A stretch of 64,000 nucleotides of DNA from Acestrorhynchus altus. Lineage: Eukaryota; Chordata; Actinopteri; Characiformes; Acestrorhynchidae. The position numbers were made by a program, and so were the translations under genes. Under the pieces are notes generated by a model that saw nothing but the letters and a program-made list of their open reading frames with translations, ran no database searches and was not told the DNA's origin. Shown in pieces: positions 50,271 to 61,800 of the stretch. The stretch is from contig CM067520.1 of the NCBI GenBank assembly GCA_034509495.1, positions 26,621,287-26,685,286 of the forward strand, in the 5' to 3' direction. The stretch's first letter is position 1; the number at the start of each line of letters is the position of its first letter.

Positions 50271-50744
50271 AAGAAACATAAACAGGACTTTAAAGACGTG
50301 TGGAGGTCCACAATGTCCAGAGCAGTAGGACTGACCCTAACACTTCTCAGAACAAAGAGGAAGTGGGCATTCTATACACAAGGGGGTTTATTTAGTGCCA
50401 CCATTCCTTCCGATGGAAACAGCTGGAACTCTCCTCAACGTACACCAGAACAAACTGTGGTGGGTTCAGTGCCCCTCTTGAGACGCTCATTGTGCTCACT
50501 TGCATGAAACTACAGAGCCTCCAGCAGGAGGATGTTTGGAGAAGGTCCAGTGGGAGAGAAGCTGAGAGAAACTGTACAAGTTAATGGAAAGCAGACCTGC
50601 AAAGGAAATATATCCCCGTCAGGAAAAAGGAATGCATATCTTATCATTTAATGCAGGAACGTTCCTTACTAAAGCATCCATCACTGTCCATGATATTAGA
50701 ATAATTTCAGACTTCCAGAAACACCAGCTGTATGGAGCACAGAG

Positions 50745-51545
50745 CAGTGTGAGGGTTAGGATTAGGTTTGGGTTTAGTTAAAGAGTCAGGATTAGGTTTG
50801 GGTTTAGTTTAAGAATTAGGATTAGGTTTGGGTTTAGGTTAAGAGTTAGGATTAGGTTTGGGTTAAGGTTAAGAGTTAGGATTAGGTTTGGGTTAAGGTT
50901 AAGAATTAGGATTAGGTTTGGGTTTAGTTTAAGAGTTAGGATTAGGTTTGGGTTTAGTTAAAGAGTTAGGATTAGGTTTGGGTTTAGTTAAAGAGTTAGG
51001 ATTAGGTTTGGGTTTAGTTTAAGAGTTAGGATTAGGTTTGGGTTTAGTTTAAGAGTTAGGATTAGGTTTGGGTTTAGTTAAAGAGTTAGGATTAGGTTTG
51101 GGTTTAGTTTAAGAATTAGGATTAGGTTTGGGTTTAGGTTAAGAGTTAGGATTAGGTTTGGGTTAAGGTTAAGAGTTAGGATTAGGTTTGGGTTAAGGTT
51201 AAGAATTAGGATTAGGTTTGGGTTTAGTTTAAGAGTTAGGATTAGGTTTGGGTTTAGTTAAAGAGTTAGGATTAGGTTTGGGTTTAGTTTAAGAGTTAGG
51301 ATTAGGTTTGGGTTTAGTTTAAGAGTTAGGATTAGGTTTGGGTTAAGGTTAAGAGTTAGGATTAGGTTTGGGTTTAGTTTAAGAGTTAGGATTAGGTTTG
51401 GGTTAAGGTTAAGAATTGGTATTAAGTTTTGGGTTTAGGTTAAGAATTGGGATTCGGTTTTGGGTTTAGGTTAAGAGTCAGGATTAGGGCTGGGGTGAGG
51501 GTTAGGATAAGGGTTTGAGTTTAGGTTAAGATTAGATGGTAGGAT
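50745..51545 (+). repeat. 30-bp telomere-like minisatellite with 300-bp higher order
   Basis: About 23 units of GAGTTAGGATTAGGTTTGGG plus TTTAGTTTAA. The unit is made of TTAGGG-like hexamers (TTAGGA, TTAGGT, TTTGGG, TTTAGT). Variants recur every ten units: 50761-51060 and 51061-51360 differ at only a handful of places. The right edge (51420-51545) is degenerate. Confidence 0.93.
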
Positions 51546-52496
51546 TAGAATAATTTAAGGGTTAGAGTTTAATGTGTAGCAAGTATAATTTTATACCATT
51601 TTATCAGAAACAATTGAATCTGTGTATTACACATCTTACAGCCACAGTTTATTTAAGGTAAATTGTATTTTTAGGTAAACTGTTTAGTTTATGGAAGAAA
51701 TAGTTAAAACTATTAGGTAAAATTTTAATTCATCATATGTTGAACTTTACAGTTAGGATTCAGTTGATGAACAGTGAGAGTAATTGGTTTACAATGCAAA
51801 TCAGAATAATAATGAAAATGATTATTATTATTATTATTAAAGGACCTCTGGGTGGTAATTTGCTTTACTGTATTTTGCTGCAAACCTGCGATTGAGTAAT
51901 TTGTGATGTTTTATTGGAATGTTAATTTAATTAATACATTTATTAACATTTCCAAAATAAGCAAAACATTCCTTCATCAGGTTTTAGTCATAAGATTTTA
52001 ATTCATTACAGTCGTTACAGAGCATTACGAGCAGTAACTGCTCTGCTTAAACTGTTAAGGGAATGACATTGTATGTTCTCAGAGAATGAAACACAGTTTA
52101 TATGTTGGAGGAACATCTGGGTTGTGTCAGCTGAGGGTCAGCTGTGAGAGTGAAGGTCTCGGGTGAAGCTCAGAGCAAATGCTCAGCAAACATTCCATCC
52201 TGGAAAGCAAACAAATTGAATTTCACAGGAGGGCCGCAGAGCATTTTACCTGAGTGACTAATGATGGGGTTCAGTACTTCAGATGCAAAGAAAGGACCTC
52301 ATGTGGAGACCTTACAACTTCACAGGTCCAGAAACACACCATAAAAGACCTGTATTAGGTATTTTACACTGTCCCTGAAGAGCAGACGTACAACTTAAAC
52401 ACATGTTCCTGGAAAAGACTGGGCATCAAATATGTGATGTGGAAGGTGTTACACAAGGCCATTTCTCTTCTTCCAGGTGCTTCTGGATGAAACTGC
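51546..52496. other. Spacer between the two minisatellites
   Basis: AT-rich DNA without a recognised gene or repeat family. Confidence 0.5.
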
Positions 52497-55400
52497 TCTA
52501 GTGTCCTGTAGTAAAGTGTAGTAGTGTATAATACTGGTGTAGTGTCCTGTAGTAAAGTGTAGTAGTGTATAATACTGGTGTAGTGTCCTGTAGTAAAGTG
52601 TAGTAGTGTATAATACTGGTGTAGGTCCTGTAGTAAAGTGTAGTAGTGTATAATACTGGTGTAGAGTCCTGTAGTAAAGTGTAGTAGTGTATAATACTGG
52701 TGTAGTGTCCTGTAGTAAAGTGTAGTAGTGTATAATACTGGTAGAGTCCCAGTAAAGCAGTAGTGTATAATGTGCAGTGTCCTGTAGTAAACTATAGTAG
52801 TGTATAATACTGGTGTAGCATCCTGCAGTAAACTATACTAATGTATAATACTGGTGTAGTGTCCTGTAGTAAACTATAGTAATGTATAATACTGGTGTAG
52901 TGTCCTGTAGTAAACTATAGTAATGTATAATACTGGTGTAGTGTCCTGTAGTAAAGTATACTAATGTTTAATACCAGAGTAGTGTCCTGTAGTAAACTAT
53001 ACTACCGCATAATACTGGTGTAGTGTCCTGTAGTAACCTATAGTAATGTATAATACCGGTGTAGTGTCCTGTAGTAAACTATAGTAGTGTATAATACTGG
53101 TGTAGTGTCCTGTATTAAACTATACTAATGTATAATAACAGAGTAGTGTCCTTGTAGTAAACTATAGTAATGTATAATACTGTGTAGTGTCCTGTAGTAA
53201 TCTACAGTAATGTATAATACTGGTGTAGTGTCCTGTAGTAAACTATACTAAATGTATAATACTGGTGTAGTATCCTGTAGTAAACTATAGTAATGTATAA
53301 TACTGGTGTAGTATCCTGTAGTAAACTATAGTAATGTATAATACTGGTGTAGTGTCCTGTAATCTATAGTACGTATAATAACAGAGTAGTGTCCTTAATA
53401 AATTATACTAATGTATAATACTGGTGTAGTGTCCTGTAGTAAACTATACTAATGTCTAATAACAGAGTAGTGTCCTGTATTAAATTATACGAATGTATAA
53501 TACTGGTGTAAGGTCCTGTAGTAAACTATATAAAGTATAATACTGGTGTAGTGTCCGCAGTAAACTATAGTAATGTGTAATACTGGTGTAGTGTCCTGTA
53601 GTAAATTATAGTAATGTATTATACCAGTGTAGAGTCCTGCAGTAAAGTGTAGTAGTGTATAATACTGGTGTAGAGTCCTGTAGTAAAGTGTAGTAGTGTA
53701 TAATACTGGTGTAGAGCTCTGCAGTAAACTATAGTAGTGTATAATACTGGTGTAGTGTCCTGTAGTAAACCATAGGTAATGCATTATGCACCGTAGAGTC
53801 CTGCAGTAAAGTGTAGTATACTGTGTAGAGTCCAGTAAAGTGTAGTAGTGTATAATACTGGTGGTGTAGTGTCCTGTAGTAAACTATAGTAATGTATTAT
53901 ACCGGTGTAGAGTCCTGTAGTAAAGTGTAGTAGTGTATAATACTGGTGTAGTGTCCTGTAGTAAAGTGTAGTAGTGTATAATACTGGTGTAGCAGTCCTG
54001 TAGTAAAGTGTAGTATGTATAATACTGTGTAGAGTCCTGTAGTAAAGTGTAGTATAATACTGGTGTAGTGTCCTGTAGTAAAGTGTAGTAGTGTATACCA
54101 GTGTAGTGTCCTGTAGTAAAATATAGTAGTGTATAATACTGGTGTAGTGTCCTGTAGTAAACTATAGTAGTGTATAATACTGGTGTAGCATCCTGTAGTA
54201 AAGCAGTAGTATAATACTGGTAGAGTCCTGTAAAGTGTAGTAGTGTATAATACTGGGTGTAGGTCCTGTAGTAAAGGTAGAAGGTATAGTACTGGTGTAG
54301 CATCCTGTAGTAAACTATACTAATGTATAATACTGGTGTAGTGTCCTGTAATAAACTATAGTAATGTATAATACTGGTGTAGTGTCCTGTAGTAAAATAT
54401 AGTAATGTATAATACTGGTGTAGTGTCCTGTAGTAAAGTATACTAATGTTTAATACCAGAGTAGTGTCCTGTAGTAAACTATACTAATGTATAATACTGG
54501 TGTAGTGTCCTGTAGTAAACTATAAAAGTATATAATACTGGTGTAGAGTCCTGTAGTAAAACTATAGTAGTGTATAATACTGTGTAGTGTCCTGTAGTAA
54601 ACTATAGTAATGTATAATACTGGTGTAGTGTCCTGTAGTAAACTATACCAATGTTTAATACCAGAGTAGTGTCCTGCAGTAAACTATACTTCAATGTATA
54701 CACTGGGTGTAGTGTCCAGTAAACTATAGTAAATGTATAATACTGGTGGTGGAGTCCTGTAGGTAACCATAGTAGCAGTATAATACTGGTGTAGTGTCCT
54801 GTAGTAAACTATAGTAATGTATAATACTGGTGTAGTGTCCTGTAGTAAACTATACTAATGTATAATACCAGAGTAGTGTCCTGTAGTAAACTATACTAAT
54901 GTATAATACTGGTGTAGTGTCCTGTAGTAAACCATAGCAATGTATAACAATGGGTGTAGTGTCCTGTAGTAAACTATAGTAATGTATAATACTGGTGTAG
55001 TGTCCTGTAATAAACTATACCAATGTATACCAGAGTAAAGTGTCCCGTAGTAACCATAGTAATGTATAATACTGGTGTAAGGTCCTTGCAGTAAATCTAT
55101 AGTAATGTACAATACTGGTGTAGTGTCCCAGTAAACTATACTAATGTATAATACCGGTGTAGTATCCTGTAGTAAACTATAGTAATGTATAATACTGGTG
55201 TAGTATCCTGTAGTAAACTATAGTTAATGTATAATACTGGTGTAGTGTCCTGTAGTAATCTATAGTAATGTATAATAACAGAGTAGTGTCCTGTATTAAA
55301 TTATACTAATGTATAATACTGGTGTAGTGTCCTGTAGTAAACTATAGTAAAGTATAATACTGGTGTAGTGTCCGGTAGTAAACTATAGTAATGTGTAATA

Positions 55401-56092
55401 CTGGTGTAGTGTCCTGTAGTAAATTATAGTAATGTATTATACCAGTGTAGAGTCCTGCAGTAAAGTGTAGTAGTGTATAATACTGGTGTAGAGTCCTGTA
55501 GTAAAGTGTAGTAGTGTATAATACTGGTGTAGAGTCCTGTAGTAAACTATAGTAGTGTATAATACTGGTGTAGTGTCCTGTAGTAAACTATAGTAATGTA
55601 TTATACCGGTGTAGAGTCCTGTAGTAAAGTGTAGTAGTGTATAATACTGGTGTAGAGTCCTGTAGTAAAGTGTAGTAGTGTATAATACTGGTGTAGAGTC
55701 CTGTAGTAAAGTGTAGTAGTGTATAATACTGGTGTAGTGTCCTGTAGTAAACTATAGTAATGTATTATACCGGTGTAGAGTCCTGTAGTAAAGTGTAGTA
55801 GTGTATAATACCGGTGTAGAGTCCTGTAGTAAAGTGTAGTAGTGTATAATACTGGTGTAGTGTCCTGTAGTAAACTATAGTAATGTATTATACCGGTGTA
55901 GAGTCCTGTAGTAAAGTGTAGTAGTGTATAATACTGGTGTAGTGTCCTGTAGTAAAGTGTAGTAGTGTATAATACTGGTGTAGTGTCCTGTAGTAAACTA
56001 TAGGAATGTATAGTATAATTTGTTAGGGTCCTGTAGTAAATCAAAGTAAACTTTCTTATCAGAGTAATGTCTTGTAGTAAACTGTTGTAGGT
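52497..56092 (+). repeat. 41-bp minisatellite array, 3.6 kb
   Basis: Around 85 units of TGTAGTAAAGTGTAGTAGTG, TATAATACTGGTGTAGTGTC and C. Three unit types alternate: GTGTAGTAGTG, CTATAGTAATG and CTATACTAATG. Many units have small losses (for example GTCCCAGTAAAGCAGTAGTG). A block near 53460-53720 reappears near 55275-55530. All ORFs here (YYRTLHQYYT) are repeat artefacts. Confidence 0.96.
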
Positions 56093-57894
56093 ATCTGTTT
56101 ACGTGACGAGCAGTCTCTTTCTCAGTGAATATTATCAGTTTGGCGATTTTTCCTCTATTTTTGGATTTGAATAGAATTGATAATGCATGTTCCTTTCTCA
56201 TGCAGACATCCTGTAGATTCCTTAAGTAAGGAAACAATACCATTTTCCTTTCTGATTAGATGAGTGTCCCACTCTGATAAACATGTCCTTGAAGAGCAAA
56301 ATTAGAAACGTGTCAATCCGATGCCAAATGTCCTTTGAGCAGCGCTCTGTTTTTTAGACTTCAGGAAAATGGAGCTGCATTCATTCATGAATTTTGTGTT
56401 TCAGTCAAGCACGTGTACTAAATAGCTTTAATTAGGGTGATCATTTTTCCCGAAAGGAGACACTGAGGGCAAGGGTGTCTACTGTCATTGGGAAGGGGTG
56501 ACCGGGGCCTTCAAGTAGGTCTAAACTGTAGGATTGTGGTTTTGTGTGTTTGTGTTTATATAATTCTAATCATACAGTGAAGGACCATTAATGCATAAAC
56601 ATTTACTCATTATTTTATAAACACTAATTAACAGCATTTTGTTTTTATGACTTAAAAATGTAACCTAACATCTGATTATGTCAGATTGATTACTTATGGC
56701 TTTTTCTTGTCAACTGTTTATTTACTTGCTTGTTTACTTATCATTTGTTCATAATTCACAGTATTTAATTTTAATGTTATATGTTACCATATATGTAATG
56801 ATTTTTCTGAATTTTTATTTCAAGGCTATGCATTACTTTGATTCATGTTTTGGTTTCTTTTACTAATCATTCATTTGTATTATTATTTTACAGCCAGAAC
56901 ATTTTATTTTCCTTTTTATCAATATTAATACCTCTCTCTGATCAGTCAGAGTCTGTAGGCAGGTTGAGCATCAGCCCCGCCCCCTCTCTCTGACCAGTGA
57001 AAGGTGCCTAGAAAACCACATGTAACTGCCTGCAAAGTGCAGAATTCACATATTACAAAGAGTTGAAAAGACATGTTTCACGCTTTAAAAATCCAAACAC
57101 AGAACGTAGATGCAAGAGCTGACATGAAATTAGTGCCAAATCTTGGCTGAAGACATTATTTAGGTTCCAAAACGAGGACATGTGAGAAAAGGAGGACATT
57201 TGATGTAATCATCCTGTCAGTGAACAATCTAATCCTTGGAATAGGCTTTGTTTTGAGCACCACTGAAGAACACAGAGCTCCTCTCCACCCCGTAGTCTCA
57301 TCCCAAAAGTCGTTTTAGAATGCAAATCACATCCTGTCTGCGAGCCCCGGGATTAGCTCTTATGTCTTGTGATTGGCTGACTGCCACACAAAAGACTTCT
57401 CACCATGCACAGCACGGCCCTCACAGCTGAATGAACTCCTCCAGGGCTGAATGACCTTTTAATGAGCTCTAATTTGCACCAGCCTCAACTTAAAAACATT
57501 GTGTGGTCTAAGAGGATTCATGAGCAGATCGGATCCCGAGTAGAGTAAAAGTTTACTTTTACCACTTTTTACACTTTAGAATTCCATATATATATATATA
57601 CGATAATAAAAATGATATGTTAATAAAATAAAATCATTTGCTATTACAGCTGGGAATATCTGGATATATATATATGAGAGAAATGGTGATACACGATACA
57701 ATATGATAAATAAAGCTGAACAGGGTATAAAAACATGATACACATATCATAACAAAAAAAATGAATTATCAGAGAGTAATTCAGCCCAGAAAACAGCTAC
57801 AATTCACTTTTTTCCAACTGAATTAAATCCCAGTTTAAATACCAAAGGAGCTTCCAGTGCATGTTTACTGCTCTGTCCACGTGAACATGATCAA
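56093..57894. other. Gene-free DNA upstream of the amine oxidase gene
   Basis: No exon is seen. At 56931-57000 there is one unit of the ~52-bp repeat (CTGATCAGTCAGAGTCTGTA, CAGCCCCGCCCCCTCTCTCT) in the orientation of 15790. The rest is AT-rich with no recognised element. Confidence 0.5.
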
Positions 57895-58335
57895 CCTGCT
57901 TACAGACTCTGACTGATCAGAGAGAGGGGGCGGGGCTGATGCTCAATCTGCATACAGACTCTGCCTGATCAGAGAGAGGGGGCGGGGCTGATGCTCAACC
58001 TGCATACAGACTCTGACTGATCAGAGAGAGGGGGCGGGGCTGATGCTCAACCTGCATACAGACTCTGACTGATCAGAGAGAGGGGGCGTGGCTGATGCTC
58101 AACCTGCATACAGACATACATATTATAGAGGTAAAATGAGAAGGAAGGGGATGTTTGCTCTCTTTCTTTGCTCACACAGTGTTCACATTTCAAAATACAA
58201 TTACTGAGAAGGGACAATACTGGTAAATAAATAAATATTAAAAATAATAAAGGACATTTTGACCATAGTCAAGTATTTTGAAAAACCTATTATAATAAAT
58301 ATCTTTGTCAATCCTTGTCATTACAAATAACTCAT
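57895..58335 (-). repeat. Dispersed element with internal 52-bp minisatellite (copy 2)
   Basis: Four 52-bp units start at 57903, 57955, 58007 and 58059 (CAGACTCTGACTGATCAGAG, then AGAGGGGGCGGGGCTGATGC). Each has a GC box, GGGGGCGGGGC (the last has GGGGGCGTGGC). The next bases match 15600-15760 in reverse (TTTGCTCACACAGTGTTCAC, ACTGAGAAGGGACAATACTG). Confidence 0.75.
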
Positions 58336-58699
58336 TAAAGTTCTTAAACTGGATCTGGATTATCAATTTTCAAGGATGTCTGAGATGTAAAGTGTTTTAA
58401 GTCCTTATAAGCAAACCAAATCTAGGTGTTAAGTAAATTTCTGATACAAGTATGTGTGAATGTCTCCTTAAATAAATATTTTGGTGAATACAAGTATTTA
58501 AAACTACGAAAACTACAACTCAAATGTGTATCTCTGCAGGTCCAAAGAAAGTGCATTCTTTCTTCCCTGTCTTGATTCCTTCCCAGCTGGTGTCTCCGTG
58601 AGTTGACTTGGTCATGCTGAGTAGCAGAACATTGCATAATCAGTGTAAACCAAAGGAGCTGCTTAGAAACTTGTACAACAAGGGGGAGGGCATGGACTG

Positions 58700-58802
58700 G
58701 TGGGTGTGGTCTTTGTGGTGTTATACATTTAACTGAGCTCCAGCCTGCACATCTGCATTGCTCCACATTTCTCCAGCTCTAGCCTCCTGCATCTGCATAG
58801 GC
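58700..58802 (+). promoter_or_regulatory. Likely core promoter and leader of the amine oxidase gene
   Basis: A weak TATA-like TTATACATTTAA lies near 58719. The leader to the ATG at 58803 has no upstream ATG. The four GC boxes at 57900-58110 lie 690-900 bp upstream. The reading is tentative. Confidence 0.3.
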
Positions 58803-61800
58803 ATGGTTGCTCAAATGACCACCTCCCTGGTCAAGTGTCTCCTGATCATCCTTGGACTCATCTCAGTCATTGTGAACATCGTGCTGATATGCTTGAACTC
58901 CAACAGGCTTCCAAAATGCCATTTCCAAGTGCATGACTCCATCATAGCCAACCACACGGACCATGGCTCGATTTTTGCAGACCTCACACCACAGGAGTAC
59001 CGCATGGTCCGGGATTACATGTGGGATCAGAAGAACTTCAGGATCTCTCATTCTGCCACTGCAAAGCCTTCTGAAAACTTCCTCTTCTTAATTGATCTCC
59101 AGTTGCCAAAGAAACAGGACGCTGTGCACTTTCTGGATCACCAGGGTAAGAAACCTCAGCGCAAAGCTACTGTGGTTGTGTTCTTTGGGGAGTTCTCCTA
59201 CCTCAAAGAGTATGAAGTGGGACCACTGTCCGGTCCTCTGCAGCATCGAGATGTCACAAAGGAAAGATACAACATGGACAGTCTACCATTCACTGCCAGG
59301 ACAGTGACAATTGGGGAATATGTGGAACTTTTCACATTCCTGCATTTGAATGTGTTTAAGAAGCTTGAGACTGAGCTGAGGGAGAGCTTTGGCTACATCC
59401 CTAAGAAGAGGGAGTTGAATCTGTTTGAAGGGATGCCCAGAGGCCTGAAGTCAGAGGACCGAAGGACATGGATATCCTTCTTCCGTGATGAAAGTGGGAT
59501 GTACATTCATCCAGTGGGTTTTGAGGTCTTAATCAATCATAAGTTTAAGAACTCATCCCACTGGACACTGGACAAGCTGCTCTACAATGGCATATACTTT
59601 GACACAATTGAGAGTTTCAAACAGAGCTATGCTAAAGGGACAGTGAATAAGATCGTGTTCAAGGAGATTCCCAACTATGCCTCACTGAAACCGAGAAAGA
59701 AGCCCACGGGTTTGAGCCCACAGCAGTTGTACTTACAAGGCAAACGGTTCAGTGTAAAAGACAACCAGGTCATCTATTTAGATTGGAGCTTTGCCTTTGG
59801 CCTAAGTTCACTGACAGGCATGCGAGTCTTCGATGTCCGATTCAGGGGACAGAGAGTCGCCTACGAGATCAGCGTCCAAGAAGCCATGTCTGTGTACGGG
59901 TCTATCACGCCTGGCATGATTCTTACAAAGTTCTTGGACTCCAGTATCGGGATTGGTCGCTTTGCCCATGAGCTTGTAAAAGGCATTGACTGTCCCCATG
60001 TGGCCACCTACGTTGATGTTTACCGCTACATCGACACAAATGTCACGCAGCGCTTCCGCAACGCCATCTGCATCTTTGAGTATGATGTTGGCCGGCCATT
60101 GAGGCGCCATTTCTCGGACTTCTTCCACAACAGCTATGGCGGCATGGCCAACAGTGCCCTCTACTTCCGCACCATCACGGCCATCGGTAACTACGACTAC
60201 ATTTGGGACTTTATCTTCTACCAGAGTGGCTCTGTGGAGGCCAGGGTTCACGCCACTGGTTACATATCCTCATCCTTCAAAGTGGACGGAAGCCTCAGGT
60301 ATGGCCATCAGGTTGCGGAAAATGTGCTTGGAAACATCCACACACATTTCGTCAACTTCAAGGTGGATCTGGATATTTTAGGTAAGTGGTTGAGTTGTGT
60401 CCATACAGATCAAATATGGAAATTAAGCTGCAAAAAACTTGATTAAATTCATTACATTGCCCTCCCCAGACGTTATAACAGGTTTTTCACCCCAGGTCTT
60501 AACAGAGCTCATTTACATACACTATATGTCCAAATGTTTGTGGACACCCCTTCTAATTCACCTACTTTAAGCTGCTCCTATTTCTGGCACAGATGTGCAA
60601 ATGCACACACAGTTGTCTAGTCCCTGTAGAGAAGTACTGCCAATAGAATAGGACTCTCTGGAGCAGAGAAACAAATATGACCCTATTGTCTCCATGTCTA
60701 ATAGCAGGTGTGGTTAGAGGGGTATAAAGCCCCCCAGCATTGAGCTGTGGAGCAGTGGAACTGTGTTCTCTGGAATGATGGAGCTCCATACAGAACTTTT
60801 GAGAGGGATGAGTTGAGGAGTTGGGGATGATGTGGGGTGGTCATCCTCCAACATCCTGACATCACTAATGTTGCTCTTGTCAGTGAATGCAATCAGATCC
60901 TCACAGCAGCGTTCCAGAATCTAGTAGAAAGTCTTCTCTGGACAGTAGAGACAGTTACTACAACAAAAGCAGGATGAAGTCTTTTTAATGCTCTTGATTT
61001 CAGGAGAAACAGTGAATTCAGTCTTACGAGATATAAAGAATTAAGTGTGAAAAGATCAACTCTGGCAAATAATATGTAATTATTAATATGCAACACAAAT
61101 TTGAGATGCATAGACTAATCTCAGATGAACTAAGCAGTCCACATGATCCCACAAATCCAAATGTTTTGGTCAAAAAGACCATTTTGGAGATACATGTTTT
61201 TCATGAGAGAGCGATGATATATATGGAATATAAATATAAGATGAATATTATATCATGCAATAGAAATGCTGATAATGCTTTATAATAAGGGTACATTATT
61301 TAACACTCCGTACGACGGGTTTATTAAGGTCTCAAATAATTATTAATTGACACAACTGTATTAATATATTATTAAACATATTGAAGAATATGTATTTACG
61401 TTCATTACTGTCGCTCTGTAGATTAATGTACCCTTATTGCTTCCAAAATGCTCTTTTTACACTGATGTCCATTAAAAAAAATTCTATTTACAACTTACCC
61501 TTTTATTTACTGTCCAAACCCACCAGTGTAACTACACCAGTCTTCTAAGCATTACATGGGAAAATAGTGGACCTGGGAGGGCAATGCTCATCTCAGCCCA
61601 TCCATATAAACATGCCCCTGGAAGTAGGATTAAATAATTTAGCAATTTTTAAGTATTTCGATGGCAAACATCTTCATTTGTCCAACAGGTTCCAACGATC
61701 AAATGTACATTTACGTTTTAAACCTCTCTGTACGGAGGCCAGATGTTGCACACTATTCAGTCCAGTCTAGACAGCAGTGGTTTCACGCGCTATACGGCTG

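Noticed and set aside
50745..51545. A true telomere or chromosome end
   Set aside because: The hexamers are degenerate, perfect TTAGGG runs are missing, and genes lie on both sides.
53485..56044. Long minus-strand open frames with YYRTLHQYYTLLHF repeats
   Set aside because: They are translations of the 41-bp minisatellite; 41 is not divisible by three, so the frames shift with the repeat and have no domain likeness.
50745..56092. CRISPR-like array
   Set aside because: Repeats are directly adjacent without unique spacers, in a vertebrate genome; these are minisatellites.
58422..58766. A 114-residue minus-strand open frame upstream of the amine oxidase gene
   Set aside because: No domain, no splice context and no likeness to a known protein; it overlaps the probable promoter of the plus-strand gene.
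58758..58802. A longer N-terminus for the amine oxidase starting at TTG
   Set aside because: Vertebrate genes rarely start at TTG, and the ATG at 58803 has a good context and is followed by the expected signal anchor.
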